A DNA stretch of 64,000 nucleotides. Origin: an uncultured Arachnia sp. GTDB taxonomy: Bacteria; Actinomycetota; Actinomycetes; Propionibacteriales; Propionibacteriaceae. This document shows positions 27,721 through 36,083 of the stretch, in pieces; positions within the stretch are counted from its first letter, which is position 1; each line of letters starts with the position of its first letter. Location of the stretch: positions 151,474 to 215,473 of the forward strand of contig CANLTJ010000005.1 of assembly GCA_947493995.1 (NCBI GenBank), given 5' to 3'. A program made the position numbers and the translations under genes. The notes beneath the pieces are model-generated. The model did not search any database and had not been told where the DNA came from. It worked only from the letters and a program-made list of their open reading frames with translations.

Positions 27721-28497
27721 ATGGCCACAGCTTTGATCACCGGCGGCACGTCCGGCATTGGACTCGAGTTCGCACGGGAACTGGCCAGTCGCGGCACTGA
27801 CCTCGTGCTCGTCGCGCGCGACGCGCAGCGGCTCTCGGAGGTTTCCGGGGAACTGGAGTCCGTTCACCGCGTGAAGGTGGAGCCGTTCCCGGCGGATCTT
27901 TCAGACCGCGCCGAGATGGAGCGCGTCGCGAAACGGATCGAGTCCGATGACTCCCCCATCGACATGCTCGTCAACAACGCCGGCTTCGGGCTGCACTCCA
28001 CCCTGCTGGATCCCGACGACATCGACACCCACGCCAAGGCGCTCGACGTCATGTGCCTGACTCTGCTGGTACTCGGCGGTGCTGCCGGCCGCACGATGCG
28101 CGCCCGGGGCCGGGGCCAGATCATCAACGTCGCATCCTCCTCCGCCACCATCTTCACCGGGAACTACTCAGCAGTAAAAGCGTGGGCGCGCACGTACTCC
28201 ACCAGCCTCGCTCTCGAACTCCGCGGCACCGGCGTGACCGTCACGGCACTGTTGCCGGGCTGGGTCCGCACGGAGTTCCACGAGCGCGCAGGCATCACGG
28301 CCACGAACCTCCCCGACATCGTATGGATCGACTCCGACGTCCTCGTGCGCGATTGCCTCGACGACGTGGACAAGGGCAAACTGGAGTCGGTTCCCACGCT
28401 CAAGTGGAAGGCCGCCATGCTGCTGGCCGACCACGGACCGAAATGGTTCGTGCGGTGGTTCTCCGTCCAACTCACCAACAGTCGCAAGAAGCGCTGA
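27721..28497 (+). CDS. Short-chain dehydrogenase/reductase, first gene of a lipid operon
   Basis: A 258-residue classical SDR: TGGTSGIGLEFA (cofactor loop), NNAGFG, the catalytic Ser in NVASSSATI, and Tyr/Lys in NYSAVKAWA (YxxxK). The C-terminal region with WKAAMLLADHGPKWFVRWFSVQ is longer and hydrophobic, as in membrane-associated DltE/YqjQ and DHRS7B-like SDRs. It is followed 14 bp later by a PlsC-type acyltransferase and then by an AGPS-like flavoenzyme. In animals, peroxisomal ether-lipid synthesis uses an acyltransferase, AGPS and an SDR that reduces alkyl-DHAP, so a 1-alkyl/acyl-DHAP reductase role is plausible but inferred. Confidence 0.85.
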   Translation: MATALITGGTSGIGLEFARELASRGTDLVLVARDAQRLSEVSGELESVHRVKVEPFPADLSDRAEMERVAKRIESDDSPIDMLVNNAGFGLHSTLLDPDDIDTHAKALDVMCLTLLVLGGAAGRTMRARGRGQIINVASSSATIFTGNYSAVKAWARTYSTSLALELRGTGVTVTALLPGWVRTEFHERAGITATNLPDIVWIDSDVLVRDCLDDVDKGKLESVPTLKWKAAMLLADHGPKWFVRWFSVQLTNSRKKR

Positions 28498-28511
28498 GGA
28501 ACCCACACATC

Positions 28512-29348
28512 GTGGCACGAGACAGGGGTCTGGACAGGGACGAGCGCGAGCGTTACACCTCGAAAGTGGGCGCGACAACGCGCCAGGCTGCCCAGATGCT
28601 CCTGCTGAAGCCCTACCTGTGGCGGCTGTTGCGCGTCCACGTGCACGGGGCTGCCAACGTGGACACGCTCGAAGCACCCTTCGTGGTCTTCTCCAACCAC
28701 GCGTCGCATCTCGACGCGCCACTCGTTCTGGGCGCGCTGCCCCACCGCCTGTCGCGATACATCGCCACCGGCGCCGCCGCGGACACCTTCTACGACAAGT
28801 GGTGGAAGACCGGACCCATGTCGCTGTTCTTCAACAGTTTTCCCGTGGACCGCGGCAAGGACAGGGGCGATAACAAGGCCAACAGGCGCAGTCAGAAGCG
28901 CGGCATGTCCGCGTCTCTGCTGGCTGATGGCGTCCCACTCCTGATCTTCCCCGAGGGCACCCGTTCACGGACAGGCGCGATGGGGCCGTTCAAACCCGGT
29001 GTTGCTGCCCTGTGCATTTCCCGCGGCGTGCCAGCGCTACCCATTGCCCTGGTGGGCGCCTATGCCGCGTGGCCGTCGCAGCAGAAGCACCTGCCCCGCG
29101 GGCGTCCTGAGGTGCATGTGGTGATTGGACGACCCATGTATCCGCTGCCCGGAGAGATTGCCCACGAGTTCAGCGAACGGATGCGCCGCCAGGTGCTGGA
29201 ACTGCACGACACCACCGCTCGCGCCTACGGCGCCAAGACCCTGGCCGAATACGCCCGAGTCGTGGCGATCGAGAAGTCCACGAAGAACCAGATCACCGCT
29301 CTGGCCGACGATGCCAGGCAACGAGCGAACAAGCAGGAGGATCGATGA
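28512..29348 (+). CDS. PlsC-family lysophospholipid / DHAP-type acyltransferase
   Basis: A 278-residue acyltransferase. The catalytic NHASHLD (HX4D) motif is at about residue 65, followed by NSFPVDRGKD, the FPEGTRSRTG motif and VPALPIALVGAY. It transfers an acyl chain from acyl-CoA or acyl-ACP to a glycerol-phosphate backbone. GTG start at 28512 with GAGGA upstream; this choice is moderately certain. Its stop overlaps the ATG of the next gene (ATGA). In an ether-lipid pathway it would make acyl-DHAP. Confidence 0.88.
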   Translation: MARDRGLDRDERERYTSKVGATTRQAAQMLLLKPYLWRLLRVHVHGAANVDTLEAPFVVFSNHASHLDAPLVLGALPHRLSRYIATGAAADTFYDKWWKTGPMSLFFNSFPVDRGKDRGDNKANRRSQKRGMSASLLADGVPLLIFPEGTRSRTGAMGPFKPGVAALCISRGVPALPIALVGAYAAWPSQQKHLPRGRPEVHVVIGRPMYPLPGEIAHEFSERMRRQVLELHDTTARAYGAKTLAEYARVVAIEKSTKNQITALADDARQRANKQEDR

Positions 29349-31051
29349 TCGACGGAGTGAAGCAGCAGAAGTGGTGGGGCTGGGGAGAAGAGGGCAAGGC
29401 CTACAGCCACCACGACAAGCCCAAGTTCGCGCCGTTCGTGAAGAAGATCGTCGGCGTGGACATCAATGAGTCCAAAACGTCGGTCCCGCCTTTCTCGTCG
29501 CTCGATGTGCCCTCATCCCAGCTCACCGACGAGTTGCGTACGAGGCTGGAGGACATCGCCGGGGCGGAGTATGTGCAGACCGACGACGAGACCCGCGTGG
29601 TCCATGCCTACGGCAAGGGCGTGCGCGACCTCGTACGCGTCCGGCGCGGTGAACTCGGTCGGGTACCGGATGTGGTCGTGTATCCGGCCGACGAGGACGA
29701 GGTTGTCGCGCTCGTCGACGCCGCCGTCGAACACGACTTCGTGCTCATCCCATTCGGTGGCGGATCCAACATCGTCGCCTCCACCGAGGCGGTGCCCGGC
29801 GAGAGCCGCAACGTCGTCGTCGTGAACATGGGGCGCATGAAGAGCGTCCTGGAGATCGACGAGACGTCCGGCATCGCCCGTATCCAGGCCGGTGTCTTCG
29901 GTCCGGACATGGAGGACCAGCTCAACGCTCGCGGCTGGACGACGGGTCATCAGCCCGACTCGTTCGTGTGGTCGACGCTGGGTGGCTGGATCGCCACCCG
30001 CAGCTCGGGCATGCAGTCCGACAAGTACGGCGACATCGCTGACATCGTTCGCGGTCTGCGGATGGTGATGCCCGGCCAGGTCCTGCAGCTGCGGCCGCTG
30101 CCGTCCACATCGTCGGGCCCCAGCGTGCAGGAGATGGTGCTGGGCTCCGAGGGTCGGCTCGGCATCATCACCGAAGCGTGGGTTCACGTGCACCGCATTC
30201 CCGAGCAGCGTGAGCTCCAGGCGTATTTCTTCGCCAGCTACGCCGACGGCCTGAAGGCCTGCGAGCAGATCTCCTTCTCCGACGCCAACGTGATGCTGGC
30301 GCGCGTCTCCGATCCGCTGGAGACGCAGTACATCATGGCCAATGGCAAGAAGTCGGGGCGGGTCAGCAAGGTGGCGAACAAGGCGATCCAGACCCTGATG
30401 GTGCGCAAGGGCTGGGACCTGGAGAAGATCTGCATCTCATTCATCGGTTTCGAGGGCAGCCCCAACCATGTGCGCTACCACAAGGGGCTCGTTGACAAGA
30501 TCATCAAGGCCAACAACGGCATGGGCGTCGGCAAGGGACCCGGATCGCTGTATGACCAGAAGAAGTACGACACCCCCTACATCCGCGACTTCATGCTCGA
30601 TCACGGCCTGGTGGCCGACGTCTCCGAGACCACCACACCGTGGGCCTACACCGAGCAGGTCCACACGAACACCGTCGCGGCAGCTCACAAGGCACTCGAG
30701 GAACGCGGCGTGCGCGGCGTCGTGTTCTGCCACCTGAGCCACTCGTACCACTCGGGAGCGTGTCAGTACTTCACGTTCGCCATCGCCGACGATTCCGAGG
30801 ACAACCTCGTCAGCTATGACCACGTGAAGCGGGCCATCCAGCAGTCATTCATGGACAACCATGGCACGATCTCTCACCACCATGGGGTGGGTGAGGAGCA
30901 CAGCCCATGGTTGGAGGAGGACATCTCCCCCGCCGGCGTCCACATGCAACGGACGCTGTTCGAGGGCATCGATCCGGGGGAGAACCTCAACCCGGGCAAG
31001 ATCATCCACGACGGCAAGCCGGGCATCAGCAGCAACTCAGCCGACGCGTGA
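29345..31051 (+). CDS. FAD-binding oxidase of the alkyl-DHAP synthase (AGPS) family
   Basis: A 568-residue flavoenzyme. The FAD-binding (PCMH-type) domain spans about residues 100-290 with VLIPFGGGSNIVAS and STLGGWIATRSSGMQSDKYG. The C-terminal oxidase domain (FAD-oxidase_C) ends with the three-histidine motif HHHGVGEEHSPW at about 511-513, which corresponds to the active-site HHH of AGPS, and CHLSHSYHSGACQYFTF. AGPS swaps the acyl chain of acyl-DHAP for a fatty alcohol, making the ether bond. Bacterial relatives exist whose substrates are mostly unproven. Translation is coupled to the acyltransferase. Confidence 0.85.
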   Translation: MIDGVKQQKWWGWGEEGKAYSHHDKPKFAPFVKKIVGVDINESKTSVPPFSSLDVPSSQLTDELRTRLEDIAGAEYVQTDDETRVVHAYGKGVRDLVRVRRGELGRVPDVVVYPADEDEVVALVDAAVEHDFVLIPFGGGSNIVASTEAVPGESRNVVVVNMGRMKSVLEIDETSGIARIQAGVFGPDMEDQLNARGWTTGHQPDSFVWSTLGGWIATRSSGMQSDKYGDIADIVRGLRMVMPGQVLQLRPLPSTSSGPSVQEMVLGSEGRLGIITEAWVHVHRIPEQRELQAYFFASYADGLKACEQISFSDANVMLARVSDPLETQYIMANGKKSGRVSKVANKAIQTLMVRKGWDLEKICISFIGFEGSPNHVRYHKGLVDKIIKANNGMGVGKGPGSLYDQKKYDTPYIRDFMLDHGLVADVSETTTPWAYTEQVHTNTVAAAHKALEERGVRGVVFCHLSHSYHSGACQYFTFAIADDSEDNLVSYDHVKRAIQQSFMDNHGTISHHHGVGEEHSPWLEEDISPAGVHMQRTLFEGIDPGENLNPGKIIHDGKPGISSNSADA

Positions 31052-31281
31052 CGACCTTTCGCTCGAAGGCGGACAGTTTGTCACAGACCGGGTGAGCGGC
31101 CGACAACGACGGGTTGAGGACTCGCGTTGGTGACTAGTTGGTAGGGATGGTGTCGAACACGGCACCCTCGCTACCAATTAGTTGGCTCCTGCGCGAAGCA
31201 TCCGTCCGGCTTGGCGCCGTCCTCCATCGCACCAAGGCGGTTCCGGAGTGAACCGCCTGCGTTTACGTTGGCTCCCGGGAA
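31052..31281. other. Intergenic region with a long imperfect hairpin
   Basis: About 230 bp after the lipid operon. Arms CTAGTTGGTAG (31134-31144) and CTACCAATTAG (31171-31181) pair over 11 bp with one mismatch (G-U in RNA), with further partial pairing inside (AGGG / CCCT). There is no T-run after it. It may end the lipid operon transcript or be a structured RNA; otherwise I see no gene. Confidence 0.45.
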
Positions 31282-31590
31282 TCAGGAAGCATTGACGCGC
31301 TCTTCGAGGGCCTCACGAGCCAGTTCGGAGAGAGTCTTGTGTTCACGAGCCGCCAGCTCTTCCGCCTTCTCGCGCATATCGGGGGTGACGCGGAAGGCGA
31401 TCTGAGGAGAGGTCTGCCGATTACCGGAAAGCGAGGGTCGGCCCCCTCGACTGATCCGTTCGCTCAGCTGATCGGCGACCTCAGCGGTTAGCCTTGACCC
31501 GTCCCGCAGACGTACGTCGTCACGCTCCAGGTCCACATCGTCGCCGATACGGGTGGTTGCTGTGACTGCTGGCGGCTTTTGCCTATTCAT
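31282..31590 (-). CDS. Ribbon-helix-helix antitoxin
   Basis: A 102-residue protein. The C-terminal part QIAFRVTPDMREKAEELA followed by HKTLSELAREALEERV has the strand-helix-helix pattern of an RHH DNA-binding domain; the N-terminal half is polar and would hold the toxin. The start at 31590 has Shine-Dalgarno GGAGGAGG. It overlaps the upstream small gene by 8 bp (ATGAATAG), an arrangement typical of toxin-antitoxin operons with the toxin first. It probably also represses its own operon. The specific family is not assigned. Confidence 0.75.
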   Translation of the reverse strand: MNRQKPPAVTATTRIGDDVDLERDDVRLRDGSRLTAEVADQLSERISRGGRPSLSGNRQTSPQIAFRVTPDMREKAEELAAREHKTLSELAREALEERVNAS

Positions 31591-31843
31591 GTTGGCCTCC
31601 TCCTCGGAGTTGAGTCGGCATGACATGTATGACGAGCAGAAGGGTCTCGTCTCCACCGGTGTCCATCTCGACGGCGATCACCTCCAGCTCGCGACCCTGA
31701 TCATCGCTGCCGACGTAGCGCTTCCCGGGGTTGCCCTGTTGTGTTGTGGATCCGGTTGGCGTCGTGGAAGCCATGACGTAACGGACGGAAAGCGCGGCCC
31801 ACCCGGTGCTTGCGCGCCGCTTGTGTGAACCGAATCTCCACAT
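31583..31843 (-). CDS. Putative toxin of a toxin-antitoxin pair
   Basis: An 86-residue small protein just upstream of the RHH antitoxin, overlapping it by 8 bp. The part GSDDQGRELEVIAVEMD and the ending LLLVIHVMPTQLR resembles small actinobacterial toxin partners with an anti-parallel beta-sheet fold. It lacks the signature of BrnT. The start is uncertain (ATG 31843 has GGAAGA upstream, and ATG 31771 is an alternative). The Thr/Ser/Gly-rich segment near residue 25-35 is unusual. Context supports a toxin more than sequence does. Confidence 0.5.
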   Translation of the reverse strand: MWRFGSHKRRASTGWAALSVRYVMASTTPTGSTTQQGNPGKRYVGSDDQGRELEVIAVEMDTGGDETLLLVIHVMPTQLRGGGQHE

Positions 31844-32108
31844 ATCAAGTGTTCTTCCAGCACGAGGTTTTGTCAAACACAACTCGGTTTGACCGTGCGA
31901 CAGCGGAGTATCGGATCGGCGCGACCGGAAGTTGACGAAGTGCGATTGTGACTCCGCCATTCGCTTCTGCGACGGCGCTCTGGAAACGGTTCGCACGAAC
32001 CGGGATGGTCCCGAAGTGGCATCATGACCACCGGATGCTGGACGCGTCGGCGTCGCGATGCGCGGGCTCGCATCCATACCGCCAGCGGCGAGGGGAGGAG
32101 TCACCCGG
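31844..32108. other. Intergenic region between divergent genes
   Basis: About 265 bp separating the TA pair (minus) from a membrane protein (plus). It contains a perfect palindrome CGGTTCG-CA-CGAACCG at 31987-32002. I see no gene. Confidence 0.5.
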
Positions 32109-33017
32109 ATGACCAATCTCGCCACGCCCGCCGACGCCATGGACACCACGTCCATCGAGACCTACCGGTACGTGCGGGCCGCGATCATCGGCTCGGTGTT
32201 GCTCCTCTTCGCCTCGGTAGGCCTCCAGATCATCGCCGACGGCGGCAGGATAGAGTCCTCGATCAGCGAGTACTACTACGGCCCCGTGCGCAGCGTTTTC
32301 GTCGGGACACTCGTCGCGACTGGTCTCGCCTTGGTCGCGATCAAGGGGCGACCTGTTGTCGAGGAGATCGCCCTCAACCTCGCGGGCATGTTGGCCCCAG
32401 TGGTGGCGTTCGTACCGACCCCCATCCCCGCCTCCGAGGGGCTGTGCCGGGTGGGCGCGGAACGATGCATCGGCGCGGAGTTCCTGCCTGGTGTGGAGAA
32501 CAACGTGGCGGCGCTCATTCTCATCGGCCTGCCCATCCTCGTCCTGGCATGGTGGACGGTCATCCGGTCCGAAGTCCCGAACCGAGCGACCCGCCTCAGC
32601 CTGACGGGCGCCACCGTGGTGTGGCTGATGTTCGCGATCTGGTTCTTCTGGGGCCCTCGCGACCCGTTCCTGGAGAACGCCCACTACGTCGCTGCCATAT
32701 CGATGTTCGCGCTGATCGCTGTGGTGGTGTGGTACAACGCGGTGCGCACCGACCACGCATTCCGAGTGTCGGGACGATTCGTGTCCTACCGCCTTGTCTA
32801 CCGGATCATCGCAGGGTTGATGGCGGTTTCGCTGCTGACGGCGTTGGCGTACTACGTGGCTTCCCCTGCCAATTCCCGCCCGGACTTCCCCATCGTCTTC
32901 GTATTGGAAGCGGTCCTGCTGCTGCTCTTCACGGCGTTCTGGTTGGCACAGACCCTCGAATTCTGGAATCAGGGTCTTCCGAGGGAAGCTCAACGCCAAT
33001 CGCAATCGACGCGTTGA
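32109..33017 (+). CDS. Multi-pass membrane protein of unknown function
   Basis: A 302-residue hydrophobic protein with about eight predicted membrane segments. The first loop carries SSISEYYYGPVRSVFVGTL, resembling segments of small membrane proteins of the DUF998 type, but I cannot assign it. A loop near residue 110-125 has two cysteines (LCRVGAERC). The start at 32109 has a good Shine-Dalgarno (GGGAGGAG, 8 nt). An IS256 element follows about 60 bp after the stop. Confidence 0.72.
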   Translation: MTNLATPADAMDTTSIETYRYVRAAIIGSVLLLFASVGLQIIADGGRIESSISEYYYGPVRSVFVGTLVATGLALVAIKGRPVVEEIALNLAGMLAPVVAFVPTPIPASEGLCRVGAERCIGAEFLPGVENNVAALILIGLPILVLAWWTVIRSEVPNRATRLSLTGATVVWLMFAIWFFWGPRDPFLENAHYVAAISMFALIAVVVWYNAVRTDHAFRVSGRFVSYRLVYRIIAGLMAVSLLTALAYYVASPANSRPDFPIVFVLEAVLLLLFTAFWLAQTLEFWNQGLPREAQRQSQSTR

Positions 33018-33071
33018 TGCTCCCCGACGCGACTTCTGCACGTCGCAGAGATCGCATGAACGCTGACATGA

Positions 33072-33079
33072 TCTTCTTG
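33072..33079. repeat. Left 8-bp target-site duplication of the IS256 element
   Basis: TCTTCTTG, identical to 34514-34521 on the other side of the element. Confidence 0.75.
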
Positions 33080-34513
33080 GGTCAAGTCCCTGGTAGTGGT
33101 GTAACTGTTGTTCCTTGTTGGTTGGGTGGTTAGGCGGTCCAGAGCAGCTCGGGACGGGTCTGGTCGGTGTCGTGGAGGGTGTGGATGAGTTTGCGCATGG
33201 AGACTTCGGAGAGGTAGCGGCGTTCGCCGTATTGCCATTCTTCGTGTTGTTCTTGCAGGACAGCGCCGACGAGTCGGGTGATGGAGTCGCGGTTGGGGAA
33301 GATCTGGACGACGTCGGCTCGTCGTTTGATCTCTCGGTTGAGGCGTTCGATGGGGTTGTTCGACCAGACCTTCTGCCAGTGTTCCCGTGGCATGGCCGCG
33401 AACGCGGTCAGGTCCGGCTCTGCGGTCTCGAGCATGGTGGCGATTTCGGGGAATCCGGTGCGGAGGCCGTCTGTGACTTGCTGGTATTGGGCTGTGACGG
33501 CCTCGGTGGTGGTTTGGGCGAAGACTGTGGAGATCAACGCGTTGACGGGCTTGGAGTGGGCCGAGCCGAGGTGCTGGGTGATGTTGCGGGCGAAGTGGAC
33601 ACGGCAGCGTTGCCAGCCGGCGCCGGGCAGGATCGCCTTGGTCGCGGCCTTGATCCCGGCGTGGGCATCGGAGATCACCAGCGCCACCCCGAGGGGTTCG
33701 GCATCGGTGGCGACCTTCAGGCCACGCTCGCGCAGATTGCGCAGGAACCCGGTCCAAAAGTCGGTGGTTTCCGCGTCCCCGATCGCCATCCCGAGGATCT
33801 CTCGGCGGCCTTGGGCAGAGACGCCTGTGGCGATCACGACGGCTTGGGACACGACCCTTCCGCGGATGCGGACGTCGAGGTAGGTGGCATCCAAGTACAC
33901 ATAGGGGAACCAGGTGTGGTCCAACCGCCGGCTAAGGAACTCGGCGACCATCTCGTCGATGTCGGCGCAGATCCGAGACACCGTCGAGCGCGAGATCCCG
34001 GTTTCGTTGCCCAGGGCGCGTACGAGGTGGTCGACCTTGCGGGTGCTGACCCCGTCGATCCAGGCCTGGCAGATCACCGCGTAGAGGGCCTTGTCGACCC
34101 GGCGGCGCGGGTTCAACAGGGACGGGAAGAACGAGCCCTCCCGCAATTTGGGGATCGCGAGTTCCACCTCACCGGCAGGGGTCGCCAACGTCTTGCCGCG
34201 AGAACCGTTGCGACGGGTGGTGCGCCGCTCGGAGCGCTCGTAGCGCTGGGCGCCGATCTTTGCTGCGGCTTCCGCCTCGATCAGGTCCTGCATCCCGGCC
34301 TGCAGCATCCGACGAAACACATCGGAATGGGCAAGGTCAGGATCGGCCAGCACTTCACTGATCAGTGTCGAGAGGGCAGACTGGTTGATGGTCATCGTGG
34401 GATCACTCCTAGGGTTCTTGGCGGAACAACAGGTCTCCCACGATGACCCCTACTACGTCAATAACGCCGTCGGGGGCCTCACAGGAATTGACACCACGCT
34501 AGGGGACTCACCC
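33080..34513 (-). mobile_element. Intact IS256-family insertion sequence (1434 bp)
   Basis: The element is bounded by 23-bp imperfect inverted repeats (33080-33102 and 34491-34513; 15 of 23 positions match, including AGTCCC and GTGGTGT blocks) and by a perfect 8-bp direct repeat TCTTCTTG outside both ends. It contains one complete transposase gene on the minus strand. IS256-family elements make 8-9-bp duplications, so size, ends and duplication all agree. The clean duplication suggests a recent, undisturbed insertion between the membrane protein and lctP. Confidence 0.9.
33130..34395 (-). CDS. IS256-family transposase
   Basis: A 421-residue DDE transposase of the Mutator/IS256 type. The Asp residues lie in YLDATYLDVRI and VISDAHAGI, and the Glu follows in the WSNNPIERLNREIKRR region, the IS256 signature. 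RCRVHFARN is the conserved C/R-H segment between the second D and the E. Full length and unbroken, so the element may be active. It lies 50 bp from the left end and about 118 bp from the right end of the element. Confidence 0.95.
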   Translation of the reverse strand: MTINQSALSTLISEVLADPDLAHSDVFRRMLQAGMQDLIEAEAAAKIGAQRYERSERRTTRRNGSRGKTLATPAGEVELAIPKLREGSFFPSLLNPRRRVDKALYAVICQAWIDGVSTRKVDHLVRALGNETGISRSTVSRICADIDEMVAEFLSRRLDHTWFPYVYLDATYLDVRIRGRVVSQAVVIATGVSAQGRREILGMAIGDAETTDFWTGFLRNLRERGLKVATDAEPLGVALVISDAHAGIKAATKAILPGAGWQRCRVHFARNITQHLGSAHSKPVNALISTVFAQTTTEAVTAQYQQVTDGLRTGFPEIATMLETAEPDLTAFAAMPREHWQKVWSNNPIERLNREIKRRADVVQIFPNRDSITRLVGAVLQEQHEEWQYGERRYLSEVSMRKLIHTLHDTDQTRPELLWTA

Positions 34514-34521
34514 TCTTCTTG
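34514..34521. repeat. Right 8-bp target-site duplication of the IS256 element
   Basis: TCTTCTTG, identical to 33072-33079. Confidence 0.75.
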
Positions 34522-34625
34522 AGGCGTGGTGGCGCGAGGTGGAAGCTCCCGCACTGTGGGAGGCTACTCCAAGGCCTCGAGTGCCGCGCTTCACAACGTG
34601 CCGAACAGAATGCTGAGGCATCCCT

Positions 34626-36083
34626 TTGACCCTGCTGTTGGCTGCCCTGCCGATCATCGTCGTTGCTGTCCTCCTGAGCGTGAAGGTCCCGACTCTGCGT
34701 GCGGTGCTGATCACGCTTGCACTCACGGTCCTGCTCTCACTCACCTGGTTCCCCATCACGATGAGCGACGTGGCCAATCTCGGGCCAGCTCTCGGCGAGA
34801 CCATTCTGATCGTCGTCGTGATCGTGATCGGTGGCACCAGCCTCGCTGAGCTCCTGACGGCGACGGGGGCGCAGGCACGGATCGCAGAATGGCTCCAGCA
34901 GTCCGCTCACAGCCAGGCGCGGGCGATCCTGGTAGTCGGCCTGGGGGTGGCCCCGTTTGCGGAGACGATCATCGGGTGGGGCCTGGGACTTGTCGTCTCC
35001 GTTCCGCTGCTCATTCGCATCGGCCTCTCCGTGCGCCAGTCCGCCGCCATCGGGCTGCTCGGGATTCTTCTGGGACCATGGGGCTCCCTCGCGCCCGCCG
35101 TCCTCATCATGGCCCAGTTGGGGGAGGTGCCGTTCCACACCCTGGGAATGTGGATCGCGGCCCTCGCGCTTCCCGGCATCGCGATCATGGGCGCAGCCAT
35201 TCTCGTGGTCGGTGTGGGATGGCGCGCCGCGAAGTCCCAGCTCGGGGAGGCCGCCGTCGCCATCATGACGATGTGGCTGGTGATCCTCGGCGTCAGCTGG
35301 CTGCTGGGCCCGCCGCTCGCGGGAGTCTCCGGCGCCGTTGCGGCGATCGCTGCGCTGCTGGTGATGGGGCGGCTCAAGCACAAGCAACCCCTCACGATGG
35401 ATCGCACAGTTCTGCGTTCGCTCTCCCCCTACATCTTCCTCGCAGCCGGTCTGCTCGTGTCTGCGGTGGTCGTGCGTTTTCTGGACCTCGGCAAGTTCGG
35501 CGAGGTGCTTTCGGGGCCAGCCCTGTGGCTGGTGGTGACGGTGTTCGCGGCGCCCAGACTGCTCGGAGCAGAACGACGGCTGGTCGCGACAGCACGCCGG
35601 GAGGGGTGGCGCCGGGCATTCCCGGTCGCTCTCACGACCATGCTGTTCGTGGTGTTCGGCGGGCTGCTGTCTCTCAATGGGATGAGCGATGTCCTCGCGG
35701 ACGCCGTCGCTGGTCTCGGCTCCGGCTTCGCCATCGCCACTCCGTTGATCAGCTCTCTCGCCGGGTATGTGACCGGCTCGAACTCGGCCTCGGCCGCCAT
35801 GCTGGCGCCCGGCCTGACCGACGCCGCCACCGGACTGGGCTACGATCCCGCGCAAGTCTTGGCGGTTGTGATGATCGCCGCATCGTCGGCAGTGATGATG
35901 AGTCCGCCGCGGCTGGCGTTGGCCGTCAGCCTCGCGCAGAGCTCATCCACCCCGGAGGGCGACCCTGACGCCCCAGCGGTCGATGCAGCGGCCACGAGTC
36001 AGGTCATGAAGACGGTAGTTGCTGCCAATGCCGTGCTTCTACTGGCGCTGGTGGGAATCTTCTTCACTATCATCACGGTTTGA
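34626..36083 (+). CDS. lctP: L-lactate permease (LctP family)
   Basis: A 485-residue transporter with about 13 membrane segments. The LctP-type segments [36 protein letters not shown] and [13 protein letters not shown] identify the family, which moves lactate and sometimes glycolate with protons. It starts at a TTG at 34626 with TGAGG upstream. The IS256 element ends only about 110 bp before it, so its native promoter may have been separated from the gene. It could feed the D-lactate dehydrogenase at 48.3-51.2 kb. Confidence 0.88.
   Translation: MTLLLAALPIIVVAVLLSVKVPTLRAVLITLALTVLLSLTWFPITMSDVANLGPALGETILIVVVIVIGGTSLAELLTATGAQARIAEWLQQSAHSQARAILVVGLGVAPFAETIIGWGLGLVVSVPLLIRIGLSVRQSAAIGLLGILLGPWGSLAPAVLIMAQLGEVPFHTLGMWIAALALPGIAIMGAAILVVGVGWRAAKSQLGEAAVAIMTMWLVILGVSWLLGPPLAGVSGAVAAIAALLVMGRLKHKQPLTMDRTVLRSLSPYIFLAAGLLVSAVVVRFLDLGKFGEVLSGPALWLVVTVFAAPRLLGAERRLVATARREGWRRAFPVALTTMLFVVFGGLLSLNGMSDVLADAVAGLGSGFAIATPLISSLAGYVTGSNSASAAMLAPGLTDAATGLGYDPAQVLAVVMIAASSAVMMSPPRLALAVSLAQSSSTPEGDPDAPAVDAAATSQVMKTVVAANAVLLLALVGIFFTIITV

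Noticed and set aside
26051..27736. A long plus-strand open frame opposite ilvD (561 codons)
   Set aside because: It mirrors the high-GC coding frame of ilvD; its protein is His/Arg/Val-rich with no family motif, as expected for an antisense shadow.
28053..28511. Upstream in-frame extension of the PlsC acyltransferase into the SDR gene
   Set aside because: The extension is Arg/His-rich shadow sequence of the SDR; GTG 28512 gives a normal acyltransferase N-terminus.
31583..31843. Naming the toxin BrnT
   Set aside because: The N-terminal WDxxK-type segment of BrnT is not present, so only the toxin-first gene order matches.
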